From positions 744,001 to 808,000 of the forward strand of contig NZ_CP043869.1 in the NCBI RefSeq assembly GCF_008630635.1: a stretch of 64,000 nt of DNA, read 5' to 3'. This document shows positions 37,570 to 45,054 of this stretch, one piece after another. Position numbers and translations under genes: made by a program. The stretch's first letter is position 1, and the number at the start of each line of letters is the position of its first letter. A model generated the notes under the pieces. It searched no databases, had not been told where the DNA came from, and saw only the letters and a list, made by a program, of their open reading frames with translations. This stretch comes from Neptunomonas concharum (GTDB lineage: Bacteria > Pseudomonadota > Gammaproteobacteria > Pseudomonadales > Balneatricaceae).

Positions 37570-38373
37570 ATGTCGATTCAAATAGAGGCAGTGGTAGAGC
37601 TTGCCAGAAAAGCAGGTGTGGCGGTGATGGATATTTACCAAAAGGACTTTGCGGTCTATGACAAATCTGACAGCAGCCCTTTAACGGAAGCAGACATGGC
37701 ATCTCACCATATTTTGGTAGAGGGTTTGCAGGCACTCACACCGTCGATTCCAGTATTATCTGAAGAGTCCGGTGAAGAGGTTAAAGCGGAACGTCTGAAT
37801 TGGGCTGAATATTGGCTGATTGATCCGCTTGATGGTACCAAAGAGTTTATTAAAAAGAATGGTGAATTTACGGTTAATATTGCGTTAGTTCGTGAAGGTG
37901 TTGCGGTTCTGGGTGTTGTGTATGCACCCGCATTGGATGTGATGTATTGGGGCGAGGCTGCTAAAGGTGCATGGAAGCAAGAGAGCAGTAATGCGCCTGT
38001 GGAAATTCAAGTGGCAGATGTTCCGCAAGTCGCTACCGGTTGGCGAGTGGTGGGTAGTCGTTCTCATCAATCAGAGAAGTTCAAAGTTTTTATGAACTGC
38101 TTGCCTGAGGCAGATATTGTCGCGATGGGCAGCTCGTTAAAGTTATGTCTAGTGGCTGAAGGTAAAGCAGACTTGTACCCACGCTTAGGCCCAACCAGTG
38201 AGTGGGATACGGCTGCTGCTCATGCTGTTGTTCTTGCGGCGGGTGGGCAAGTACTCGAAGCGAGTACGCTTAAACCGCTGATCTACAATAGCCGCCCTGA
38301 TACGTTACTAAATCCTTTCTTTATTGTGTGCCCTGCGATCAGTGACTATTGGAAAGCGGCCGCAGAAAATTAA
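37570..38373 (+). CDS. cysQ: 3'(2'),5'-bisphosphate nucleotidase
   Basis: CysQ hydrolyses 3'-phosphoadenosine 5'-phosphate (PAP), the inhibitory by-product of PAPS-using sulfotransferases, to AMP. ATG 37570 is chosen because GAAAGGA lies 7 bases upstream; this gives 267 residues. The inositol-monophosphatase fold motifs are SPLTEADMASHHIL, LSEESGEE (metal-binding Glu), IDPLDGTKEFIKKNGEFTVNIAL (metal-binding Asp set, about residues 86-108) and SEWDTAAAHAV near the end. Next to a PAPS-forming operon and four sulfotransferases it makes the sulfation cycle self-contained. A terminator-like hairpin follows. Confidence 0.96.
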   Translation: MSIQIEAVVELARKAGVAVMDIYQKDFAVYDKSDSSPLTEADMASHHILVEGLQALTPSIPVLSEESGEEVKAERLNWAEYWLIDPLDGTKEFIKKNGEFTVNIALVREGVAVLGVVYAPALDVMYWGEAAKGAWKQESSNAPVEIQVADVPQVATGWRVVGSRSHQSEKFKVFMNCLPEADIVAMGSSLKLCLVAEGKADLYPRLGPTSEWDTAAAHAVVLAAGGQVLEASTLKPLIYNSRPDTLLNPFFIVCPAISDYWKAAAEN

Positions 38374-38409
38374 TGTATACTTCCACGCTTATTAAAAAAG
38401 CAAAAAGTT

Positions 38410-38448
38410 GAGAAAGTAGTCCTATTAGGGGGGGACTTCTCGATTTTT
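38410..38448 (+). terminator. Probable intrinsic terminator after cysQ
   Basis: An imperfect hairpin pairs GAGA...AGTCC (38410-38422) with GGACTTCTC (38433-38441) and is followed by GATTTTTT. It lies 37 bases after the cysQ stop. The stem has a four-base bulge, so strength is uncertain. The loop contains a run of seven G. Confidence 0.5.
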
Positions 38449-38477
38449 TGTGAGTGTGGTGGAGTGCTGCCTACAGG

Positions 38478-39419
38478 ATGCTGTCTTTAGAAAATAACAG
38501 GGTGCTGGTTGTTGAAGAGAAGCCTAACCCTTCTACAGATTTTTTTATCTTACCTTTGGTGAGGCGTTGGGGGGGGGAGTGCGTGCGCTTCTCTTTTTCC
38601 GATCTGCCTCGTATGGACGAAGCTTGCGAAAATATTGTCATTTTTGTTAGGTATATCCCATGGCAATGGAAAAAGCTATTAGCGCAACACTCTGCAAAGG
38701 AAGTTTACCTTTTTATTGATGATGATCTGCTTGATTTCAGGGCGTGGGCTGGTTTGCCGATTCATTATCAATGGAAGCTATTCCGTTTAAGCTATATCCA
38801 TCAACGATGGTTAAAGTCTATAGGGGGTAAGTTACTTGTCTCCAATCCTTATCTTCAGCAAAAGTACGCACGATGGGGGGCTGTCGGTATTGAGCCAAAG
38901 CCTGTCGCATCGACTGAAAAAGGCGCGCAAATTACGGTTTTTTATCATGGCTCAGGATCTCATAAAGCGGATATTCAATGGCTTTATCCGGTTATAGAAA
39001 GTGTTATTACCTCTAACGAGTCGGTTTGTTTTCAGATTATTGGTGATGCGTCTGTTAATAAGCAATTTAGGTGTTTGGAACGCGTTAATGTTCTGCACCC
39101 CATGCCTTGGGCGACGTATCGCCAATTCCTAAAGAGTGGGCGCTTTGACATAGGTCTTGCGCCTTTGCTGGATTCTCATTTTAATCGAGCTAGGTCTTAC
39201 ACAAAGTTTTTTGATATCACAATGGCAGGAGCTGTGGGGATATACACTCAAGATTCGGTTTACCAAGCTATAGTACAGCATCAAGTTAACGGACTATTAC
39301 TCCCTATGGATCAGCAAATATGGGCTGCTGAGCTTAGTGCTCTTGTGAGTGATTCTGTGCTGCGAGCTCAATTATTCGAGAACGCCTCACAGACTTATCA
39401 TTTGTCTGGGATAAAATAA
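38478..39419 (+). CDS. Glycosyltransferase, group 1-like
   Basis: A 313-residue protein from ATG 38478; GTG 38454 is the only other start because a stop codon precedes it, and neither has a strong ribosome site. The C-terminal half has a GT-B look: ITVFYHGSGSHKADIQWL, VCFQIIGDAS, FDIGLAPLLDSHFNRARSYTKFFDITMAGAVGIYT, followed by VNGLLLPMD, the usual nucleotide-sugar side. The N-terminal half is unusual and short. It lies five bases before kpsC and so may extend the capsule or its Kdo linker. A nine-G run at 38569-38577 falls at about codon 31, so slippage would abolish the protein. Confidence 0.82.
   Translation: MLSLENNRVLVVEEKPNPSTDFFILPLVRRWGGECVRFSFSDLPRMDEACENIVIFVRYIPWQWKKLLAQHSAKEVYLFIDDDLLDFRAWAGLPIHYQWKLFRLSYIHQRWLKSIGGKLLVSNPYLQQKYARWGAVGIEPKPVASTEKGAQITVFYHGSGSHKADIQWLYPVIESVITSNESVCFQIIGDASVNKQFRCLERVNVLHPMPWATYRQFLKSGRFDIGLAPLLDSHFNRARSYTKFFDITMAGAVGIYTQDSVYQAIVQHQVNGLLLPMDQQIWAAELSALVSDSVLRAQLFENASQTYHLSGIK
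38569..38577 (+). repeat. Nine-G homopolymer run within a glycosyltransferase gene
   Basis: Nine consecutive G encode part of Trp-Gly-Gly-Glu near the N-terminus of the glycosyltransferase at 38478. Runs of this length are known to slip in many bacteria and can switch surface-glycan genes on and off. It is the longest homopolymer I noticed in the window. Confidence 0.75.
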
Positions 39420-39424
39420 GGCCC

Positions 39425-41359
39425 ATGAAAACCGTTGGATTTTTCGCTGCAGGCCATGCTGTTATAGGCCACCTAGATCGTGTTCTTGAGGCAAGGGTTA
39501 AATATTGCCCTCCGTTCTATCCCTCCCAAGGTTTAGATGCGGTAGCTGGGTGGGGATATAAGCCCTCCTCTAAGCGGGCAATGGCTTATGCTGCTAAGCA
39601 TAATCTTCCTTATTGGGCGCTTGAGGATGGTTTTCTGCGATCTATTGGGCTAGGCGTTCATGGTCATCTTGAGCACAGTTTTATCGTCGACCCAGTTGGC
39701 GTTTATTATGATGCGACAAAGCCCTCTTTACTTGAAAACCTGATTATTCATGCACCGCAGGATACGGATAGCCTTGAGCGCGCTAATCGCTGTATTGAGA
39801 TGCTTCGGCAGGCGCGTTTAAGCAAATATAACCTTGCACCTGATGTTTCCGTCTTTTCGCAAAAAGCAAAATCCGCCGTTTTGGTGGTAGATCAGACGTA
39901 TGGTGATACTTCGGTGCGTTTAGGGATGGCCTCCGCTACACAATTTGAAGAGATGCTAAAAGCGGCTATTCACGATAATCCGGGAGCGGAGGTACTCGTC
40001 AAAGTTCATCCGGATGTATTGGCGGGTAAGAAAAAAGGTTATCTGCATGAGCTTGCTAAAGTTTATTCCTGCCGGTTAGTAGCGCAAGAGGTAAACCCTT
40101 GGTCGCTTTTTGAGCGTGTCAGCGATGTCTATGTGGTCACTAGTCAGCTAGGTTTTGAAGCTTTGCTGGCGGGTAAGCGTGTTCACTGTTTTGGTATCCC
40201 CTTTTATGCGGGGTGGGGGCTAACGCAAGATAGGCAGCAGTGCGATCGACGCCAACAGCCCAGATCTTTACAGCAGCTGTTTTTTGCAGCTTATCTGCAG
40301 TATTGCCGCTATATCAATCCCTACACGGGTGAGCGGTGTGCATTTGAAGATACCGTTGCATTACTTTCTTTGCAAAAACAGCATTTAGAACGCTTGCGAG
40401 GAACATGGTTACTCCCTAAAAATCAGCGAACGTTTCTACCTCGTTTGAATCGTGTACTTGGCTTAGCTGCCAATATCCGTATCGCTTCTGATGGTGTTAG
40501 CGGTTGCGCAGATAAGCCTGCCCTCGTGAATAGTTATTGGTTACAAGATAAATCTCAGGCTTCACGGGTAATTAAGGTTCAGGCGTTAGACTTGTTCTCA
40601 GTGGGTCCATATAAAGGTGTGGGCTACGGGTTAAGCAATGGTATTGAAGTTGTCAACGAGTTACTCAATAAGTCTGAACTTTTGGGTTTGTTGAATCAAT
40701 ATGATTTATTATCGTATGAGCAGGATGCGGCTTCGGGTCTATATACTGTTTACCGGCGCTATTTGCAGCAACAAATTTCAGAAACGTACACCTGCTTTTT
40801 TCAGTTTCCTAAGGATCGAAAAATTCTATTAGTGGTGGAAGATAGAGAGCAGTTATCTGCAGAAGATGAACTCGTGCTGCTTAATTTGATTCGTGAAGCA
40901 AATCCCACTGCGTATATTATCTATGCCAGAAAAGACTGGAATGCTGATAAGTTTGCTATATGTCCTTTACCTTCAGTATGCGATAGAGGGCTTGCTTATG
41001 ATGATATTTTGCCTTTTATCCAATGGGTGGATGAGGTGCATACGCATTCATCACTTATAGGATTTAAAGCATTGGTGCTGAGTGTGCCTGTGGTGACTTA
41101 CAGCGATGCTTTTTATGCAGGTTGGGGACTAACAGAAGATAATATGTTGAGTATAAAAAGGGCTCGATGCTTAACCTTAGAAGAGCTCGTCTATATGTTG
41201 CTGATAAAATATGTGACATATCATGATCCGGATACGGGGGATGTGATTAATTTTGAAACTGCTCACCTTTTAGCTCAGCGTTATGCTCATTATCCTTATG
41301 GTTTAACCTTAGCGTCGCGTATCAAACGTGTGATACGGTCTATCTTTCTAAATACCTGA
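39425..41359 (+). CDS. kpsC: Capsule beta-Kdo transferase KpsC
   Basis: KpsC builds, with KpsS, the short poly-beta-Kdo linker on lysophosphatidylglycerol at the reducing end of group-2 capsules. The 644-residue product has two related glycosyltransferase halves as expected: first GWGYKPSSKRAMAYAAKH, WALEDGFLRSIGLG, VLVKVHPDV and FGIPFYAGWGLT; second DEVHTHSSLIGFKALVLSVPVVTYSDAFYAGWGLT. The paired FYAGWGLT blocks show the internal duplication. The length is close to the E. coli enzyme (about 675). ATG 39425 follows the previous gene by five bases. The SDR gene starts 29 bases after its end. Confidence 0.96.
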   Translation: MKTVGFFAAGHAVIGHLDRVLEARVKYCPPFYPSQGLDAVAGWGYKPSSKRAMAYAAKHNLPYWALEDGFLRSIGLGVHGHLEHSFIVDPVGVYYDATKPSLLENLIIHAPQDTDSLERANRCIEMLRQARLSKYNLAPDVSVFSQKAKSAVLVVDQTYGDTSVRLGMASATQFEEMLKAAIHDNPGAEVLVKVHPDVLAGKKKGYLHELAKVYSCRLVAQEVNPWSLFERVSDVYVVTSQLGFEALLAGKRVHCFGIPFYAGWGLTQDRQQCDRRQQPRSLQQLFFAAYLQYCRYINPYTGERCAFEDTVALLSLQKQHLERLRGTWLLPKNQRTFLPRLNRVLGLAANIRIASDGVSGCADKPALVNSYWLQDKSQASRVIKVQALDLFSVGPYKGVGYGLSNGIEVVNELLNKSELLGLLNQYDLLSYEQDAASGLYTVYRRYLQQQISETYTCFFQFPKDRKILLVVEDREQLSAEDELVLLNLIREANPTAYIIYARKDWNADKFAICPLPSVCDRGLAYDDILPFIQWVDEVHTHSSLIGFKALVLSVPVVTYSDAFYAGWGLTEDNMLSIKRARCLTLEELVYMLLIKYVTYHDPDTGDVINFETAHLLAQRYAHYPYGLTLASRIKRVIRSIFLNT

Positions 41360-41388
41360 AACAGGGAAGCTACCTTTAGGGATGTTTA

Positions 41389-42150
41389 ATGCCGCTTAAA
41401 ATTGTGATTACAGGTGCAACAGGCGCTATCGGTTCTGCGTTAGCGAAAGCCTATGCGGTTGATGGTCATTCCTTGGTATTACAGGGACGCCGGTCTGCTT
41501 CTTTAGAGAAATTGTGTGATGAATGTCAGTTATTAGGTGGTAAGGCGACCTTCCACGCTTTTGATTTAACCGACAGCGAGCAAACTCGTTCATGGTGTGA
41601 AATGTTACTGGCTGATGGGGTACCTGATCTCGTATTCGCTAATGCAGGTATGAATATTAATACGGGGCAGCAGCACCAGGGAGAGCAGTGGTCACAGATC
41701 GAAGCGCTCTTAGATTTGAATGTTAAATCCACCCTTCAGTTAGTGCATCATATGGCGTTAGCAATGAAACAGCGTGAAGCTGGTCAACTGGTATTGATTA
41801 GCTCTTTAGCCGCATTTTATGGCTTGCCGGATACGCCCAGTTATAGCGCAAGTAAAGCTGCAATCAAAGCTTATGGTGAGGGTATTCGCGGTTGGTTGGC
41901 ACCGTTTGGTGTAGGGGTTAGTGTGGTGATGCCGGGTTATGTCGCATCGGATATGTGTCATGAAATGCCGGGGCCAAAGCCTTTTTTATGGACACCTGAG
42001 CGAGCCGCAAAAACGATTAAACGTCGTGTCGCTAAAAACCATCCGCGCATCAGTTTTCCCTTTCCACTGAATATAGGTTGTTGGGGGCTGGCTGCATTAC
42101 CGCCGGGTGTGTCGCAAAAGCTACTTAAGTGGTTAGGCTATGGCGGATAA
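41389..42150 (+). CDS. SDR-family oxidoreductase (RkpH-like, possible 3-ketolipid reductase)
   Basis: A 253-residue short-chain dehydrogenase with VITGATGAIGSALA (NAD(P) site), FANAGMN, LISSLAAFYG and the YSASK catalytic Tyr/Lys, then VVMPGYVASDMC. The C-terminus is hydrophobic (FPFPLNIGCWGLAALPPG), suggesting a membrane-bound lipid substrate, as in 3-ketodihydrosphingosine reductases. It sits between kpsC and the LtaS-like gene, with the oxoamine synthase and type I synthase close by. The same set occurs as rkpH beside rkpA/G/I/J in the Sinorhizobium rkp-1 region. Reduction of the 3-keto group left by the oxoamine synthase is the inferred role. It overlaps the next gene by 11 bases. Confidence 0.88.
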   Translation: MPLKIVITGATGAIGSALAKAYAVDGHSLVLQGRRSASLEKLCDECQLLGGKATFHAFDLTDSEQTRSWCEMLLADGVPDLVFANAGMNINTGQQHQGEQWSQIEALLDLNVKSTLQLVHHMALAMKQREAGQLVLISSLAAFYGLPDTPSYSASKAAIKAYGEGIRGWLAPFGVGVSVVMPGYVASDMCHEMPGPKPFLWTPERAAKTIKRRVAKNHPRISFPFPLNIGCWGLAALPPGVSQKLLKWLGYGG

Positions 42151-43810
42151 AATGGACGTTATCATCGTGAGCATGACCTTATTGTTTGATCACCTCATAG
42201 TGCCTTTGCTGGTTGGTTTGCTGTTTGCCTTTTTAGTTGAGTTGCTGCTTATACCCAAAGCTCAGGTGTTCTGGAAGCGTCCTTTAGCTGCTAACTTATT
42301 GCATGTGGGCGGTTGGCTTTTTTTCTTCTGTTTTGAATTATTGTTATTCCAGCGCCCTTGGTTTGCGATGGCCAATGTGGTGGCATGGCATTTGGTACTC
42401 ATTTTGGTTAACAACGCCAAATATCATGTTTTGCGAGAGCCATTTCTATTTTACGATTTTGAATACTTAGTGGATGCCATCCAACATCCCCGGCTATACC
42501 TGCCTTTTGTAGGAGTAATGAATGCTGTTATTGCCTTGATTGTCTTAGTAGTTGTGATTGCTGTTGGCGTGTTCATTGAGCCTAGCTTGTTGCACAGTGG
42601 ACAAACCGATTTCTGGGTAGTGGTCTGGTTGTGCTTACTTGTCATCTCACTTTGTATGCTGGTGATGGGGTATCGACGTATTGATCAAAATATGCCGCTA
42701 CATTTGGATCCAGAACTGGATTTCAAGCAATTAGGGCAGGGTGGTTTTCTTTGGTATTACGCAAAGCTACACTTCTCGCACCCACAGCTTAAGCATGCCA
42801 AAAAACTGGTGCGTAAAAGTGCTGGATTATTTCGCAAGAAGAAGCGATCAGCACCTGCGCCGCAGTCTTTTACAACCCCGCCTGTATCCGACACGCACAT
42901 TCACTCGCTACCGGATATTGTGTGTGTCCAGAGCGAGTCTTTTTTTGATCCTCGTATCTATTACGATTGTGTAGATCCTGCCGTTTTGGCGGGGTTTGAT
43001 CAGATTTGTCAGCAGGCGTTGAGCTATGGTTCTCTGAACGTTCCTGCTTGGGGGGCAAATACTATTCGCACCGAAGCTGCATTTTTATCAGGTATTGCAC
43101 CACATGCCATGGGTGTTAATCAGTTCAGCCCCTATCGTCATTTCCTTAAGAACCCACAAACGACGGTGGCACATCAGTTAAAAGCAATGGGTTATAAAAC
43201 GGTTTGTATTCACCCGTATCCGGCCTCGTTTTATCAACGGGATAAACTTTACCCTCAACTGGGGTTTGATCGTTTTATTGACATTGAGGCCTTCGATAGC
43301 AAAGATAAAGTAGGACAATACATTGGTGATCATGCGCTAACGGAGCAGGTGCGCCAATTATTGAGTCATACATCAGGCCCTTCGTTCATTTACATCATTA
43401 CGATGGAAAATCATGGTCCTTTGCATCTAGAAAAGCCAACGGATGAGGATATAGAGCGTTTCTATGTTGATCAGCAACCGGTTGGTTGTGAGGATCTCAG
43501 TGTCTATCTGCGCCACTTACATAATGCGGATCGTATGGCAGTAGATCTATCCAATTTGCTAAAAACACGAAATAACGGTGGTTTGCTGTGTTGGTATGGT
43601 GATCATGTGCCTATTATGTCTAAAGTTTATCAGTGCTTAGGAGCGCCCAGTGGTGATACTCGCTACTTTATTTGGAGTAGCCACAAAGGGCAAAGCGCTG
43701 AGGCTCCAAAAAAGGAGCAATCCAAAGCGGTTTCCGGTTTGGCTAGCGAGTTGATGTCAGTAGTTCTCGATACACAAAAGCGGAATTATCATGAAGGTGA
43801 TACGGGATAA
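42140..43810 (+). CDS. LtaS/sulfatase-family membrane protein (RkpI-like)
   Basis: A 556-residue protein with about five N-terminal membrane helices (residues about 15-180) and a C-terminal alkaline-phosphatase-superfamily domain like lipoteichoic acid synthase and phosphoethanolamine transferases. Candidate metal ligands and nucleophile are in CVQSESFFDP (Glu266), ANTIRTEAAFLSG (Thr311), the MENHGP segment and WYGDHVP. Enzymes of this type transfer phosphoglycerol or phosphoethanolamine, or cleave such groups, on the outer face of the inner membrane. RkpI of Sinorhizobium has the same layout. Here it may decorate or process the capsule lipid, by inference. It overlaps the SDR gene (11 bases) and, convergently, the kpsS end by 22 bases. 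Confidence 0.88.
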   Translation: MADKMDVIIVSMTLLFDHLIVPLLVGLLFAFLVELLLIPKAQVFWKRPLAANLLHVGGWLFFFCFELLLFQRPWFAMANVVAWHLVLILVNNAKYHVLREPFLFYDFEYLVDAIQHPRLYLPFVGVMNAVIALIVLVVVIAVGVFIEPSLLHSGQTDFWVVVWLCLLVISLCMLVMGYRRIDQNMPLHLDPELDFKQLGQGGFLWYYAKLHFSHPQLKHAKKLVRKSAGLFRKKKRSAPAPQSFTTPPVSDTHIHSLPDIVCVQSESFFDPRIYYDCVDPAVLAGFDQICQQALSYGSLNVPAWGANTIRTEAAFLSGIAPHAMGVNQFSPYRHFLKNPQTTVAHQLKAMGYKTVCIHPYPASFYQRDKLYPQLGFDRFIDIEAFDSKDKVGQYIGDHALTEQVRQLLSHTSGPSFIYIITMENHGPLHLEKPTDEDIERFYVDQQPVGCEDLSVYLRHLHNADRMAVDLSNLLKTRNNGGLLCWYGDHVPIMSKVYQCLGAPSGDTRYFIWSSHKGQSAEAPKKEQSKAVSGLASELMSVVLDTQKRNYHEGDTG

Positions 43811-45039
43811 GATTCCAAGAGAACTTCAAGGGGAGATTGGCTTTCTTGTAAGCGCTTCATCGCATTGTTAACGCCAATACGGATGCCGTCAGAGCTAAAA
43901 AAACCTCCATTAATCTGTGTGGCGTGGATCACTATCTGCCGGAATGCATCAAATAGCTGTGGGTCTGGATAGATGGTGTCGTGCCAGAAAGCATCGAGCG
44001 AACACTGGGCTGTTAGTCCTGGCATATCATAGATGGCTTGGCCTAGTGCCAGTGTTCGGCATTGGTGAGCTAATGCGGTGATACCGACGGTACTATTTAC
44101 TACGACGACACCCTCACATGCATCTAGTAACGCGGGTAAGGAGCCACTTTCTAAATAGAGAATACGTCCTTCAATGTCTTTTTCTTTTGATAGCTGTTTG
44201 ATTATTGCAGCAAAATTAGTGAAGCCTGTATCCAGTGGGTGGTTTTTGATTACCAACAGTGCATCTTGTGGTGCATACTCTGTGAAAGAATCCACAACAG
44301 TATGGACCAGATCAGACATGGATGTGATATCAGAATGTACCTGAATTTGGCTATCACTATCCAGTTGCAGAGGGAGTAGGTAGAAAGGTTTGTTATTGCT
44401 AAGCAAGTGATGAATAGTGCGTTTATCGCGCGTTTCATACCAAGGCATTTGGGAAAATCGAATTCCCCAACCGGCTAGCTCTAAACCTGAAATTGCAGGG
44501 CGGTGGGTTTTATAACCGTGATAAAAAATAGGGTTCAGTAAGCCAGGAAAGTGGTAGCCGATTTCATGTAAAGCCAGCAGAGTAATGGGGTTGCTAATAG
44601 ATTGACTGGGCGGGGCGGGGGGGAGATGCTTAGCGGCTTCAAGGTACCAGTTGGCCTCTTTTGGAAGCTGAGAAAAACCATTAATACCGCCTTCTTCTAG
44701 CGTCAGCCAATCGGGTCTTAAGTAACCTTCATCAAAGATATGTAACCTAAGCCCCAGCGCTTTTGAAAGCGGCACCGCCGCTGCATTAACGGGGCGAGTA
44801 TCGCCCAACATTATAATATCGGTAATGCCATAATCGAGCACTTTTTTGCGGAGGTACTCAGGTAGTGCTGATGCTTTATCACGGAACTGCCAAGAAGGTT
44901 TATTGCGCCAGTAGATATAATCGCCCGCATTAAAATTGATGCGAAACACATGCGCTTTTGCTTGGGTTAATGCATCCCCCAGTTTGGAAAAAAATGGGCT
45001 GGTGGACCCCTGTAAAAACAGAAAATTTCTACTTTTCAT
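43789..45039 (-). CDS. kpsS: Capsule beta-Kdo transferase KpsS
   Basis: A 416-residue KpsS. It begins with FLFLQGSTSPFFSKLGDAL, the hallmark N-terminus, followed by IIMLGDTRPVN, LRLHIFDEGYLRPDWLTLEEGG and, later, LLVIKNHPLDTG and VVVNSTVGITALAHQCRTLALGQAIYDMPGLT. KpsS adds the first beta-Kdo to lysophosphatidylglycerol and KpsC extends it. The gene is last in the - strand operon after the type I synthase and oxoamine synthase (15 bases behind the latter). This physically links lipid-forming genes with capsule-anchor enzymes. Its 3' end overlaps the LtaS-like gene by 22 bases. Confidence 0.95.
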   Translation of the reverse strand: MKSRNFLFLQGSTSPFFSKLGDALTQAKAHVFRINFNAGDYIYWRNKPSWQFRDKASALPEYLRKKVLDYGITDIIMLGDTRPVNAAAVPLSKALGLRLHIFDEGYLRPDWLTLEEGGINGFSQLPKEANWYLEAAKHLPPAPPSQSISNPITLLALHEIGYHFPGLLNPIFYHGYKTHRPAISGLELAGWGIRFSQMPWYETRDKRTIHHLLSNNKPFYLLPLQLDSDSQIQVHSDITSMSDLVHTVVDSFTEYAPQDALLVIKNHPLDTGFTNFAAIIKQLSKEKDIEGRILYLESGSLPALLDACEGVVVVNSTVGITALAHQCRTLALGQAIYDMPGLTAQCSLDAFWHDTIYPDPQLFDAFRQIVIHATQINGGFFSSDGIRIGVNNAMKRLQESQSPLEVLLESYPVSPS

Positions 45040-45054
45040 GGCAATCCAGTCAAA

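Noticed and set aside
39425-41359. Internal duplication in KpsC as evidence of a recent gene fusion
   Set aside because: Two related glycosyltransferase halves are the normal architecture of full-length KpsC.
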